This document shows, in pieces, positions 17,325 to 24,708 of a DNA stretch of 64,000 nucleotides; positions within the stretch are counted from its first letter, which is position 1, and each line of letters starts with the position of its first letter. The DNA is from DATMRS01 sp035566015 (GTDB lineage Bacteria; Pseudomonadota; Alphaproteobacteria; Sphingomonadales; Sphingomonadaceae): positions 1 through 64,000 of the forward strand of contig DATMRS010000005.1 in NCBI GenBank assembly GCA_035566015.1, in the 5' to 3' direction. The translations under genes and the position numbers were made by a program. The notes below the pieces were generated by a model. That model was not told where the DNA came from, did no database searches, and worked only from the letters and a program-made list of their open reading frames with translations.

Positions 17325-18347
17325 ATGGCGGGATCCATGAAACTGGATGGCTTTCTCCTGGCGACGCTTGCCGCGGTGTTCGCGGCGTTGGTGGCGCCCT
17401 CGATCGGCGCGGCGGGCGGGCCGCTGCATCTTGACGTTGTGACGACCGTCGGCATCGCGATCATGTTCTTCCTCCATGGCGCGGCGCTCTCGCCCCAGGC
17501 GTTGAAGGCGGGCGCGGCCAACTGGCGGCTGCACCTCTTGGTGCATGGCAGCACCTATCTGCTCTTCCCCGCGATCGGCTTTGCTTTCTTCCTGCTCGGC
17601 GCGGGGCTGGCGCCGGCCGAAGTGCGGCTGGGCGTTTTCTATCTCTGCGCGGTTTCATCGACCATCTCCTCCTCGGTTGCGATGACGGCGATCGGCAAGG
17701 GCAATGTCGCGGGTGCGATCTTCGATGCGACGCTGTCGGGGCTCCTCGGCATGGTGCTGACCCCGCTGCTGGTCGGGCTTGTCGTCGCCAGCGGATCGGG
17801 GCATCTGCCGCTGTTGCCGGCGATCCTCGACGTCGTGAAGACGTTGCTGCTGCCGTTCGCCGCCGGGCAGATCGCGCGTCCGCTGATCGCCGGCTTGCTG
17901 CATCGCCACGAGGCGGGCGTCGCCAATGCCGATCGCGCGGTGATCGTGCTGATTGTCTATGCGGCCTTCTGCGATTCGAGTGCGGCGGGGCTGTGGTCGC
18001 GCTACGATCCGCTGCTGATCCTCGGCGTCGCGGTGATGATGCTCGTCCTGCTCGTCCTGATCCTGTTTCTCACGACGGGGGCTTCGCGCCTGCTCGGCTT
18101 TTCGCGCGCGGATGAGGTGGCGGCAGTGTTCTGCGGGTCGAAAAAGAGCCTTGCGAACGGCGCCCCGATCGCGGCGGTGCTCTTCGCGGGCAATCCCGCG
18201 CTCGGCATGATCATGCTGCCCTTGCTGCTCTATCACCAGATGCAGCTCGTCCTCTGTTCGATACTGGCACGACGCTATGCCGAGCGCGCGGCGCGGGAAC
18301 TGGCGCCCGATCCATCGGCGAGCGTTGCATCAGCCGGGCAAGGTTGA
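17325..18347 (+). CDS. Bile acid:sodium symporter (BASS) family transporter, YfeH-like
   Basis: This 340-residue protein has about 10 membrane helices. It contains the SBF-like conserved stretch FCGSKKSLANGAP in the second half and LCAVSSTISSSVAMTAIGKGN in the first. These are the crossover segments of the YfeH-type subgroup of Na+-coupled organic anion transporters. The start at 17325 follows GGGAGGG. Its stop codon touches the palindrome in front of the next operon, which has its own promoter, so joint transcription is uncertain. Confidence 0.85.
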   Translation: MAGSMKLDGFLLATLAAVFAALVAPSIGAAGGPLHLDVVTTVGIAIMFFLHGAALSPQALKAGAANWRLHLLVHGSTYLLFPAIGFAFFLLGAGLAPAEVRLGVFYLCAVSSTISSSVAMTAIGKGNVAGAIFDATLSGLLGMVLTPLLVGLVVASGSGHLPLLPAILDVVKTLLLPFAAGQIARPLIAGLLHRHEAGVANADRAVIVLIVYAAFCDSSAAGLWSRYDPLLILGVAVMMLVLLVLILFLTTGASRLLGFSRADEVAAVFCGSKKSLANGAPIAAVLFAGNPALGMIMLPLLLYHQMQLVLCSILARRYAERAARELAPDPSASVASAGQG

Positions 18348-18358
18348 TACGATCGTAT
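18347..18358. promoter_or_regulatory. Candidate TetR operator (ATACGATCGTAT)
   Basis: This perfect 12-bp palindrome lies 62 nt upstream of the flavoenzyme start. The same core occurs, extended to 14 bp, in the divergent promoter of the TetR gene and zinc-ribbon/HyuAB operon at 22436-22449. The simplest reading is that the TetR protein at 21772-22401 controls both operons. Confidence 0.6.
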
Positions 18359-18419
18359 AGAAAAATCGCGCTGGACGCGGCGGCACCCGCCATATCCGGC
18401 GCGCTAGGGAGGGGAAGTG

Positions 18420-19985
18420 ATGGGTCCTGTGTATCCGCCCGGCGTGTCGGCCGCCGTGCTCGATCGTACGCTGAAGGCGTTCGGGCGCGTGGTGGGCGAC
18501 GATTCGGTGTTCGCCACCGCCGAGGATCGCGACAGCTATGTCGACAAGTTCGCGATCGACGAGACGCGCCATCGCCCCGGCGGCGCGGTGGCGCCCACGA
18601 CAACGGAGCAGGTGCAGGCGATCGTCCGCATCGCGGCGGAAAACCGTGTGCCGATCTGGCCAACCAGCCGGGGCAAGAATTTCGGCTATGGCAGCTCCGC
18701 GCCCGATCTTTCGGGCTCGATCGTCCTCGATCTCACGCGCATGAAGAAGATCGAGGTGGACGTCGAGAACGGCACCGTCCTGCTGGAGCCGGGCGTCGGC
18801 TTCTACGATCTTTATGATTATCTGCAGAAGAACAAGATACCGCTCTGGCTTTCGGTGCCGGGCAATAGCTGGGGTTCGGTGATCGGCAACGCGCTCGATC
18901 GCGGTGTCGGCTATACACCTTATGGCGAGAATACGTCGAAGCTGTGCGGCCTCGAAGTCGTGCTGCCCGACGGCGATATCGTGCGTACCGGCATGGGCGC
19001 GATGCAGGGATCGCCTACCTGGCAGCTCTATCGCTACGGCTTCGGCCCCTCCTGGGATCAATTGTTCGTCCAATCCAATTTCGGCGTCGTCACCAAGGCC
19101 GGCATGTGGCTGATGCCCGAGCCTGAATCGGTGCTCGGCATGGATCTGGAGTTTGACCGGATCGAGGACCTCGGGCCGCTGATCGACACGCTCGGCGGGC
19201 TGCGCCGCGAAGGCGTGCTCCAGCAATCGCCGACGATCGGCAACTGGTTCCGCGCCGCGAACATCCTGACGACGCGCGACCAGTGGACCGACAAGCCCGG
19301 CGCGCTGTCCGACGACGTCATCTCGGCGATCCGCAAGAAGTTCGATCTCGGCTGGTGGGGCGTGAGCCTGCGCCTCTACGGGCGCGAGGCGATCACCAAG
19401 GCGACCTATCCGGTCCTCGAGCAGGCGATGAACGCGCTGAAGCCGCTTCATCTGAAACCGACGACGTGGCGGCGGGGCGATCCGATCCCGCCAACGCAGG
19501 GCGGCTGGTATGGCGTGCCGATGACCTTCCCGCTGCAGAACGCCAACTGGTATGGCGGCCGGGGCGGCCATATTGGCTTCTCGCCCGTCCTGCCGCAATC
19601 GGGCAAGCTGGCGATGGAGCAGTTCCATCGCGCTTATGCCCGCTACAAGGAATTCGGCATGGATTATCAGGCCAGCTTCGCCTTTGGCGAGCGGCACCTG
19701 ATCAACGTCAATGCCGTGCTGCTCAACAAGGATGACGAGGCGTTCATGAAGCGCGTCGATCCCTTCCTGCGCACGCTGATCGCCGATGCCCGGGCGCACG
19801 GCTATGGCGAGTATCGCACGCATCTCGATTATATGGACACCGTGGCCGCCACCTATGATTTCAACGACCATGCGTTGCGGCGGCTGAACGAGCGGGTGAA
19901 AAATGCGCTCGATCCGGCGGGCATCCTCGCGCCGGGCAAGAGCGGTATCTGGCCTACCGCTTATGCGAAGGAGCGCCGGCCATGA
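18420..19985 (+). CDS. VAO-family FAD-linked oxidase (4-alkylphenol/vanillyl-alcohol/eugenol type)
   Basis: This 521-residue flavoenzyme of the VAO/PCMH family oxidises the benzylic position of para-alkylphenols. The FAD-binding half (SRGKNFGYGSSAP; SVPGNSWGSVIGNALDRGVG) is followed by the cap domain. Predicted active-site residues are Y90, D160, and Y465-R466 in GEYRTHLDYMD. H384 in GGHIGFSP aligns with the histidine that covalently binds FAD in vanillyl-alcohol and eugenol oxidases. The C-terminus (DPAGILAPGKSGIWP) is family-typical. A cytochrome c gene overlaps its end, as in p-cresol methylhydroxylase and eugenol hydroxylase, so the electron acceptor may be cytochrome rather than O2. ATG 18420 follows GGAGGGGAAGTG. 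Confidence 0.9.
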   Translation: MGPVYPPGVSAAVLDRTLKAFGRVVGDDSVFATAEDRDSYVDKFAIDETRHRPGGAVAPTTTEQVQAIVRIAAENRVPIWPTSRGKNFGYGSSAPDLSGSIVLDLTRMKKIEVDVENGTVLLEPGVGFYDLYDYLQKNKIPLWLSVPGNSWGSVIGNALDRGVGYTPYGENTSKLCGLEVVLPDGDIVRTGMGAMQGSPTWQLYRYGFGPSWDQLFVQSNFGVVTKAGMWLMPEPESVLGMDLEFDRIEDLGPLIDTLGGLRREGVLQQSPTIGNWFRAANILTTRDQWTDKPGALSDDVISAIRKKFDLGWWGVSLRLYGREAITKATYPVLEQAMNALKPLHLKPTTWRRGDPIPPTQGGWYGVPMTFPLQNANWYGGRGGHIGFSPVLPQSGKLAMEQFHRAYARYKEFGMDYQASFAFGERHLINVNAVLLNKDDEAFMKRVDPFLRTLIADARAHGYGEYRTHLDYMDTVAATYDFNDHALRRLNERVKNALDPAGILAPGKSGIWPTAYAKERRP

Positions 19986-20320
19986 AGATTACCTCGCTCT
20001 TGCTGGGCCTCGCGCTGTCGGGATCGGCGGTCGCGGTGGCCGCCGCCGGATCGCAGGCGGCCAAGCCGCTCGACGGCAAGGCGCTGTTCGGCGTCAAATG
20101 CGGGATGTGCCACCGTGCGGACGGCATGGGCACTGGCCTGCTCGCCCGCCGTATGGACCCGAAGATCGCGGAGCTGGAAAAGCGCACCGACCTTACGCCC
20201 GATTATGTCACGCAGGCGGCGCGCACCGGCATTGGCAACATGCCGCAGATCACGCGTGGCGAGGTGAGCGATCCGCAGATGGCGGCGATCGCGGCCTATC
20301 TCGCGAAGGGCAACAAGTGA
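19982..20320 (+). CDS. Periplasmic class I cytochrome c, flavoenzyme partner
   Basis: This 112-residue cytochrome has a signal peptide (SLLLGLALSGSAVAVAAA), the heme motif C40-G-M-C43-H44 and axial M87 in NMPQITRGE. It overlaps the flavoenzyme gene by 4 nt (ATGA), the arrangement of PchC with PchF. It probably takes electrons from the reduced flavin and passes them to the respiratory chain in the periplasm. Confidence 0.9.
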   Translation: MKITSLLLGLALSGSAVAVAAAGSQAAKPLDGKALFGVKCGMCHRADGMGTGLLARRMDPKIAELEKRTDLTPDYVTQAARTGIGNMPQITRGEVSDPQMAAIAAYLAKGNK

Positions 20321-20700
20321 TGCGCGGCGCCGGGCTCGATCGGCGCGGGGCGCTGACGCTGGGCGGCGCGGCGCTGGCCGCCGGCTTGCTGCCCGCCGTG
20401 GCGGAGGCGGCGCGGACCACTCCGTCAGGCGCGGGCGTGCTGCTGTTCGATCCCCATCTGCCCGAGGCGCGGGCGCTGGCCGGTACGGCGCGCGGACGAC
20501 GGCTGATCGCCGTCGCAGGCGATCCGGCGCGCCTGTGGCGCGATCAGGTGCCGGTGGCGGGCCCGGTGAGCGGCGTCACGCGCTGGAGCGATTATCTGGT
20601 GCTGCGCGAATTCGCGCATGACAGCGGCCGGCGCATTCGCCGCGAGGAGCGGCATGCCGTTCATGGCCAGCCGCTTCTCGTCAGCTGGACGGCGGCCTGA
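20320..20700 (+). CDS. Small Tat-exported hypothetical protein in flavoenzyme operon
   Basis: This 126-residue protein starts on the last base of the cytochrome stop codon (TGATG). The N-terminus LDRRGALTLGGAALAAG, ending VAEA-A, is a twin-arginine signal. The mature part, about 95 residues, contains VLLFDPHLPEA, a DPARLWRDQV segment and WSDYLVLREFAHDSGRR, and has no cysteine. I recognise no domain. Tight coupling to a flavoprotein/cytochrome pair suggests an assembly factor or third subunit, since a Tat signal can carry a folded partner. This is inference only. Confidence 0.75.
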   Translation: MRGAGLDRRGALTLGGAALAAGLLPAVAEAARTTPSGAGVLLFDPHLPEARALAGTARGRRLIAVAGDPARLWRDQVPVAGPVSGVTRWSDYLVLREFAHDSGRRIRREERHAVHGQPLLVSWTAA

Positions 20701-20810
20701 CGCGCGCTCATCGCGTTCTCGCTTTCGATTCCGTCTTTGGCGTGGACAGGCTTCCTAACATTTGTGATGAAGGGAGGGAGCCGGACTCATCACGGAAAGA
20801 GGAGAGAATC

Positions 20811-21497
20811 GTGAGCGGTGTCGATCAATTGCAATCCGAACTGGCGGCGTTGAACGATCGCGTGGGCAAGCTTGAGGATGTGAACGACATCCGCAAGCTG
20901 CATTACGCTTATGGCTATTATATCGATTACAACCGTCCAGAAGAGGTGGCGGAGCTGTTCTCCGACGATGCCGAGATCATTTTCCTGTCGGGCATCTATC
21001 GCGGCCGCGAAGGCGCGCGCCGCCTGTACGGCACCTGGTTCCAGAACTTCTTCACCCAGGGGCAGCCGGGGCCGGTCTATGGCTTCCTGCTCGATCATTT
21101 CCAGATGCAGGACATCATCACCGTCGCCGATGATCGCAAGACGGCGAAGGGCCGCTTCCGCGCGGTGCTGTTCGGCGGTAGCCATGAATCGCGCGAATAT
21201 CAGCCCGAGGGGCTGCCCGACCAGTTTTACGAAGCGGGCATCTACGAGAATGATTATGTCCGCGAAAACGGCATCTGGAAGATCAAGCGGCTCGATTATG
21301 TCGTCCAGTGGCAGGCCGAATATGACAAGGGCTGGGCCAAGACGATCAGCCATTTGCAGCCGGCGCAGAAGGCCTATCCCGAGGACCCGCTGGGTCCCGA
21401 CGAACTGATCGACGAACCGCGCCAGACTTGGCCTTATCGGCAGGAACTGGCGATGCACTATGCCCATCCGGTGCTGGGCAAGGCGCTGAACCGCTAA
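20811..21497 (+). CDS. SnoaL-like (NTF2-fold) protein, long subfamily
   Basis: This 228-residue single-domain protein has the SnoaL/NTF2 opening IRKLHYAYGYYIDYNRPEEV, then LFSDDAEIIFLSGIYRGREGA (read in two parts) and NGIWKIKRLDY, followed by a C-terminal tail with MHYAHPVLGKALN. The GTG at 20811 is chosen because GAGGAGAG precedes it. Members of this fold include cofactor-free cyclases, isomerases, dehydratases and, in sphingomonads, lyases acting on lignin dimers. It lacks a signal peptide. It follows the flavoenzyme operon after 110 nt and may belong to it. Compare 53957-54679 and 55679-57640. Confidence 0.85.
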   Translation: MSGVDQLQSELAALNDRVGKLEDVNDIRKLHYAYGYYIDYNRPEEVAELFSDDAEIIFLSGIYRGREGARRLYGTWFQNFFTQGQPGPVYGFLLDHFQMQDIITVADDRKTAKGRFRAVLFGGSHESREYQPEGLPDQFYEAGIYENDYVRENGIWKIKRLDYVVQWQAEYDKGWAKTISHLQPAQKAYPEDPLGPDELIDEPRQTWPYRQELAMHYAHPVLGKALNR

Positions 21498-21517
21498 AGG
21501 GCGTCGCTTCACAGCCT

Positions 21518-21679
21518 CGTCATTCCGGGGCGAAAGCCGGAATCCATGGAAGCGACTCGATCTGTAATGAGGTGAGTCGAATCCGTAGGACCCCGGCTTT
21601 CGCCGGGGCGACGGGGAGGGGCGTGGCAGGGCCTTCAAGAAAAGAAACCTTGTCATTCCCGCAAAGGCGGAAATCCATA
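21518..21679. repeat. Paired inverted intergenic repeats (REP-like)
   Basis: Left arm 21518-21550 (core CGGGGCGAAAGCCGG then AATCCATGGA) and right arm 21582-21613 (core CCCCGGCTTTCGCCGGGG) form a long inverted pair. A third partial unit (GTCATTCCCGCAAAGGCGG) lies at 21651-21679. It is the same family as at 17.1 and 42.5 kb and lies between convergent genes. Confidence 0.75.
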
Positions 21680-21771
21680 TGCACTGTCGGCGCCAGTGAT
21701 CGGGCGCGGGTGTATAGATTTCTGCCTACGCGACGGTTTTTGCGGAGAGAGGGAAGCGCTGCCCCTCAGCC

Positions 21772-22401
21772 CTATCCTCCCAGACCGCGTTCGATCACGC
21801 CGATGATCGTTTCGCCCAGTTGCTCACGTGAGAGCGGGGGCTGGGGGGTGCCGCTGACGGTCGCCATCCGGTCGACGAAGCCCTGGGTTATGATGAGCGC
21901 GCTGATCGAGCCGACGTAGCGCCAGTGGAATTCGGCTTCGTCGAGATCGGGAAGCAGGCGTCTGGCGAGACGGCGCATCAGCATGCTCGGCTCCGAAAAC
22001 AGCGCCTTGCCGATCGCCAGGACGGCCTCGGACGGATCGGTGAAGATGCGCGCATAGAGGCCGGCCAGATCGACGCCGGGCTCGTTCGGCGACAGCGCGG
22101 GCAAGACGAGCGCGCCGATCGCTTCGCGCAATGTCACTCTCTCCCCGGCGTCCAGCCGGGCTTCGCAGGCGAGGAGCGCGTCCCGCTGCGCCGCGATCGT
22201 CGCCGACAGGCGCTCCTCGCATAAGGCGCTGAACAGCGCTTCCTTCGTTCCGAAATAATAAACGAGCGAGCCGAGATTGACCTTCGCCAGGCCCGCGATC
22301 GCACGCAGCGAGGTGCCGTCATAGCCATGCGCGACAAACAGCCGCTCTGCCGCTTCCAAGGACCGTTCGCGCGTTCCCGCCCGTTCGTCGATTTCGGTCA
22401 C
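21772..22401 (-). CDS. TetR/AcrR family transcriptional regulator
   Basis: This 209-residue regulator has the N-terminal helix-turn-helix AIAGLAKVNLGSLVYYFGTK and a C-terminal helical domain of the CecR/DUF1956-like type. It is divergent from the zinc-ribbon/HyuAB/MFS operon, with a perfect palindrome (22436-22449) between the two. An identical core lies before the flavoenzyme operon, so it is the likely repressor of both. The inducer is unknown, presumably a phenolic or its ketone product. Confidence 0.88.
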   Translation of the reverse strand: MTEIDERAGTRERSLEAAERLFVAHGYDGTSLRAIAGLAKVNLGSLVYYFGTKEALFSALCEERLSATIAAQRDALLACEARLDAGERVTLREAIGALVLPALSPNEPGVDLAGLYARIFTDPSEAVLAIGKALFSEPSMLMRRLARRLLPDLDEAEFHWRYVGSISALIITQGFVDRMATVSGTPQPPLSREQLGETIIGVIERGLGG

Positions 22402-22435
22402 TCAAGCCCCCTTGCGCTGGCTGCTTATACGATCG

Positions 22436-22449
22436 TATATATCCCTCGG
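22436..22449. promoter_or_regulatory. TetR operator candidate, 14-bp perfect palindrome
   Basis: TATACGATCGTATA is a perfect palindrome located 34 nt from the TetR start and 16 nt from the zinc-ribbon GTG, where it can block both directions. Its 12-bp core is identical to 18347-18358. Confidence 0.65.
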
Positions 22450-22465
22450 GAGAGGAGATTCAACC

Positions 22466-22696
22466 GTGCACAGTTTTTCGCGCCCGTCGACCCCGACGGT
22501 GGATGCGCCGCGCGAAGCGCGGCCGGGCCGGTGCCCTGAATGCGGCGCCGAGGCGATCGCCGCCTATCGCGTGATGAGCGAGGGCGGCTGGTGGAACGTC
22601 GTGAAATGCCAGGTATGTCTCCATTCGATCGAGCGGACGCCCGGCCCGTTGTTGGGCGCCTTCACGCCATTGGGGGCGCCGTCGTGGGAACGCTGA
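22466..22696 (+). CDS. Small zinc-ribbon protein preceding HyuA/HyuB
   Basis: This 76-residue protein has two cysteine pairs, C23-P-E-C26 and C48-Q-V-C51, forming a probable zinc ribbon around SEGGWWNVVKCQVC. The GTG at 22466 follows GAGAGGAG; a longer reading would include the operator. It overlaps the HyuA-like gene by 13 nt. Acetone and acetophenone carboxylases have a small zinc-containing subunit next to HyuA/HyuB-like subunits, and this protein could play that part, although it is shorter than acetone carboxylase gamma. That role is inferred from order and cysteines. Confidence 0.75.
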   Translation: MHSFSRPSTPTVDAPREARPGRCPECGAEAIAAYRVMSEGGWWNVVKCQVCLHSIERTPGPLLGAFTPLGAPSWER

Positions 22697-24708
22697 TCGG
22701 CGTCGATGTCGGCGGCACCTTCACCGACGTGGTGATGGTGCGCGACGGCGAAGTGCATGTCACCAAGGTGCCCAGCGTGCCGGCCCATCCCGAGCAGGCG
22801 GTGCTGGAAGGCGCGCGGCGTTGCGGCGTCGGCGACGTGGCGATCTTCAATCATGCGAGCACCAAAGGGCTGAACGCGGTCCTCACCCGTAACATACCTA
22901 AGATCGGCTTCCTCACCACCGAAGGGCATCGCGACATGCTCGACGGCGGGCGGGCGTGGCGACCGTGGAAGGGGCAGCTCGATCCGCGCTGGCGCCGCCC
23001 GTTCGGGGATGCGGCGCGGCCGTTGGTGCAGCGCTATCTGCGCCGCGGCGCGTGCGAGCGCATATTGGCGGACGGCAGCGTCCTCATCCCGCTCGACGAG
23101 GCGCAGGTACGCGAGGAACTAGACCTGCTGAAACGGTGCCACGTTGAGGGCATCGCGATCTGCCTGCTCAACAGCTATGTGAATCCCGCGCACGAGGCCC
23201 GCATCGCCGAACTGGCGCGCGAGGTGCTCGGCCCCGACGTGGTGATCTCGGTCAGTCATGAGGTCGGCGCGCGCGCCAAGGAATATCCGCGCGCGGCGAC
23301 GACGGTGATCGATGCGCTGATGAAGCTGATCTACGCGGACTATGCCGAAAAGCTGTCCGCCGGCCTTGCCGAACAAGGTTTTGCAGGCGATCTCAACTTC
23401 GCCGACTGCACCGCCGCGCTGATCCCGTGGCGCGAGGCGCTGGAGGCGCCGCATCGTATCCTGTTCGCGGGGCCGGCGGCGGGCGCCGCCTCCTGCGTCA
23501 CGCTGGGCGAGGCGATCGGTGACGGCAATCTGATCGGCTGCGATGTCGGCGGCACGTCGACCGACATCACGATGATCGTCAATGGCCAGCCCTTCATCAA
23601 TGACAGTTTCGAGATCGAATGGGATCTGGTCGTCAACGCGCTGGCTACCGAGGTGTCGAGTGTTGGCGCGGGCGGCGGATCGATCGTCGCCGTCTCGCCC
23701 TCGGGCGACATCACGGTCGGGCCGGAAAGCGCGGGCGCGGTGCCGGGCGCGGCCTGCTACGGCCGGGGCGGCACCAGGCCGACCGTGACCGACGCCTGCC
23801 TGCTGATGGGCATCCTCGATCCCAAGGGCTTCGCCGACGGGCAGATGGAGTTGGATGTCGCCGCCTCGGTGCGGGCGTTCGAAAGCCTCGATTGCGCGAT
23901 GTCGCTCGAAGAACGCGTCGCGTTGGCATGGCGCGTCGCGCTCAACAATATTGCCGAGGAAGTCGTCAATGTCGCGATCCGCCATGGCGCGGACCCGCGC
24001 GACTTCAGCCTCGTCGCCTTCGGCGCGGGCGGGCCGATGCTGTTGGCGGGGGCGCTGGAATATACCGGCGCGCGGCGGCTGATCGTGCCGCCCCATCCGG
24101 GGCTGTTCTCCGCGCTCGGCCTGCTCTCGACCGACCTCGTCTTCGCCGAAAGCCGCAGCGCCTATCATATGCTGTCGCCCGAAGCGGACGGCGCGATCGA
24201 CGCGCTGCTGAACGAGATGGAGGCGGCCTTGCGTGGGCGGATGGGCGACATGCCAGGCATCCGCATCCAGCGCAGCTTCGATGGGCGCCTTGCGGGCCAG
24301 AGCTGGGAGACGCCCTTCGTCGAAATCGGTGAAGGCCCGGTCGACGCGGCGCGGCTCACCGCCGCCTTCCATGCCGAATATGGCCGGCGCAACGGCCAGA
24401 GCTTTCCCGATATACCGGTCCAGGGTGTGAGCTGGCGCGTTCAGCTCATCGCGCCGTCGACCCGGTTCGAGTGGAAGGAAATTCCACGGCAGACGGCCCC
24501 CGCCGGGCCGATCGGCCACCGCGAACTGCGCCATCTGACCGACCGGCCGGTCGAGGCCGCGATCTATGAGCGCGCGGAGCTGGGGCAGGGGGCAACCGTC
24601 ACCGGCCCGGCGATCATCCGCGAGCCTTTGTCCACCATCCTCGTCATTCCCGGCCAGACTGCCCGCGTCGGCCGGTTCGGCGAGATCGTCATCGAGGCAC
24701 GCGCATGA
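22684..24708 (+). CDS. HyuA-family protein (hydantoinase A / acetone carboxylase beta-like)
   Basis: This 674-residue protein of the hydantoinase/oxoprolinase A family is an ASKHA-type ATPase half. The N-terminus has the phosphate-binding LIGVDVGGTFTDVVMV, and a second signature, GCDVGGTSTDITMI, follows around residues 280-295. The GTG at 22684 is placed just before this motif. Family reactions are ATP-dependent hydantoin or oxoproline ring opening and carboxylation of acetone or acetophenones. The upstream zinc ribbon, the neighbouring phenol-oxidising operon and the shared operator favour a ketone carboxylase over a hydantoinase, but substrate is unproven. It overlaps HyuB by 4 nt. Confidence 0.87.
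   Translation: MGTLIGVDVGGTFTDVVMVRDGEVHVTKVPSVPAHPEQAVLEGARRCGVGDVAIFNHASTKGLNAVLTRNIPKIGFLTTEGHRDMLDGGRAWRPWKGQLDPRWRRPFGDAARPLVQRYLRRGACERILADGSVLIPLDEAQVREELDLLKRCHVEGIAICLLNSYVNPAHEARIAELAREVLGPDVVISVSHEVGARAKEYPRAATTVIDALMKLIYADYAEKLSAGLAEQGFAGDLNFADCTAALIPWREALEAPHRILFAGPAAGAASCVTLGEAIGDGNLIGCDVGGTSTDITMIVNGQPFINDSFEIEWDLVVNALATEVSSVGAGGGSIVAVSPSGDITVGPESAGAVPGAACYGRGGTRPTVTDACLLMGILDPKGFADGQMELDVAASVRAFESLDCAMSLEERVALAWRVALNNIAEEVVNVAIRHGADPRDFSLVAFGAGGPMLLAGALEYTGARRLIVPPHPGLFSALGLLSTDLVFAESRSAYHMLSPEADGAIDALLNEMEAALRGRMGDMPGIRIQRSFDGRLAGQSWETPFVEIGEGPVDAARLTAAFHAEYGRRNGQSFPDIPVQGVSWRVQLIAPSTRFEWKEIPRQTAPAGPIGHRELRHLTDRPVEAAIYERAELGQGATVTGPAIIREPLSTILVIPGQTARVGRFGEIVIEARA

Noticed and set aside
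20764..20793. GTGATGA...TCATCAC inverted repeat before the SnoaL gene as an operator
   Set aside because: The arms are only 7 bp with a 16-nt spacer and no second copy was noticed, which is close to what chance would give.
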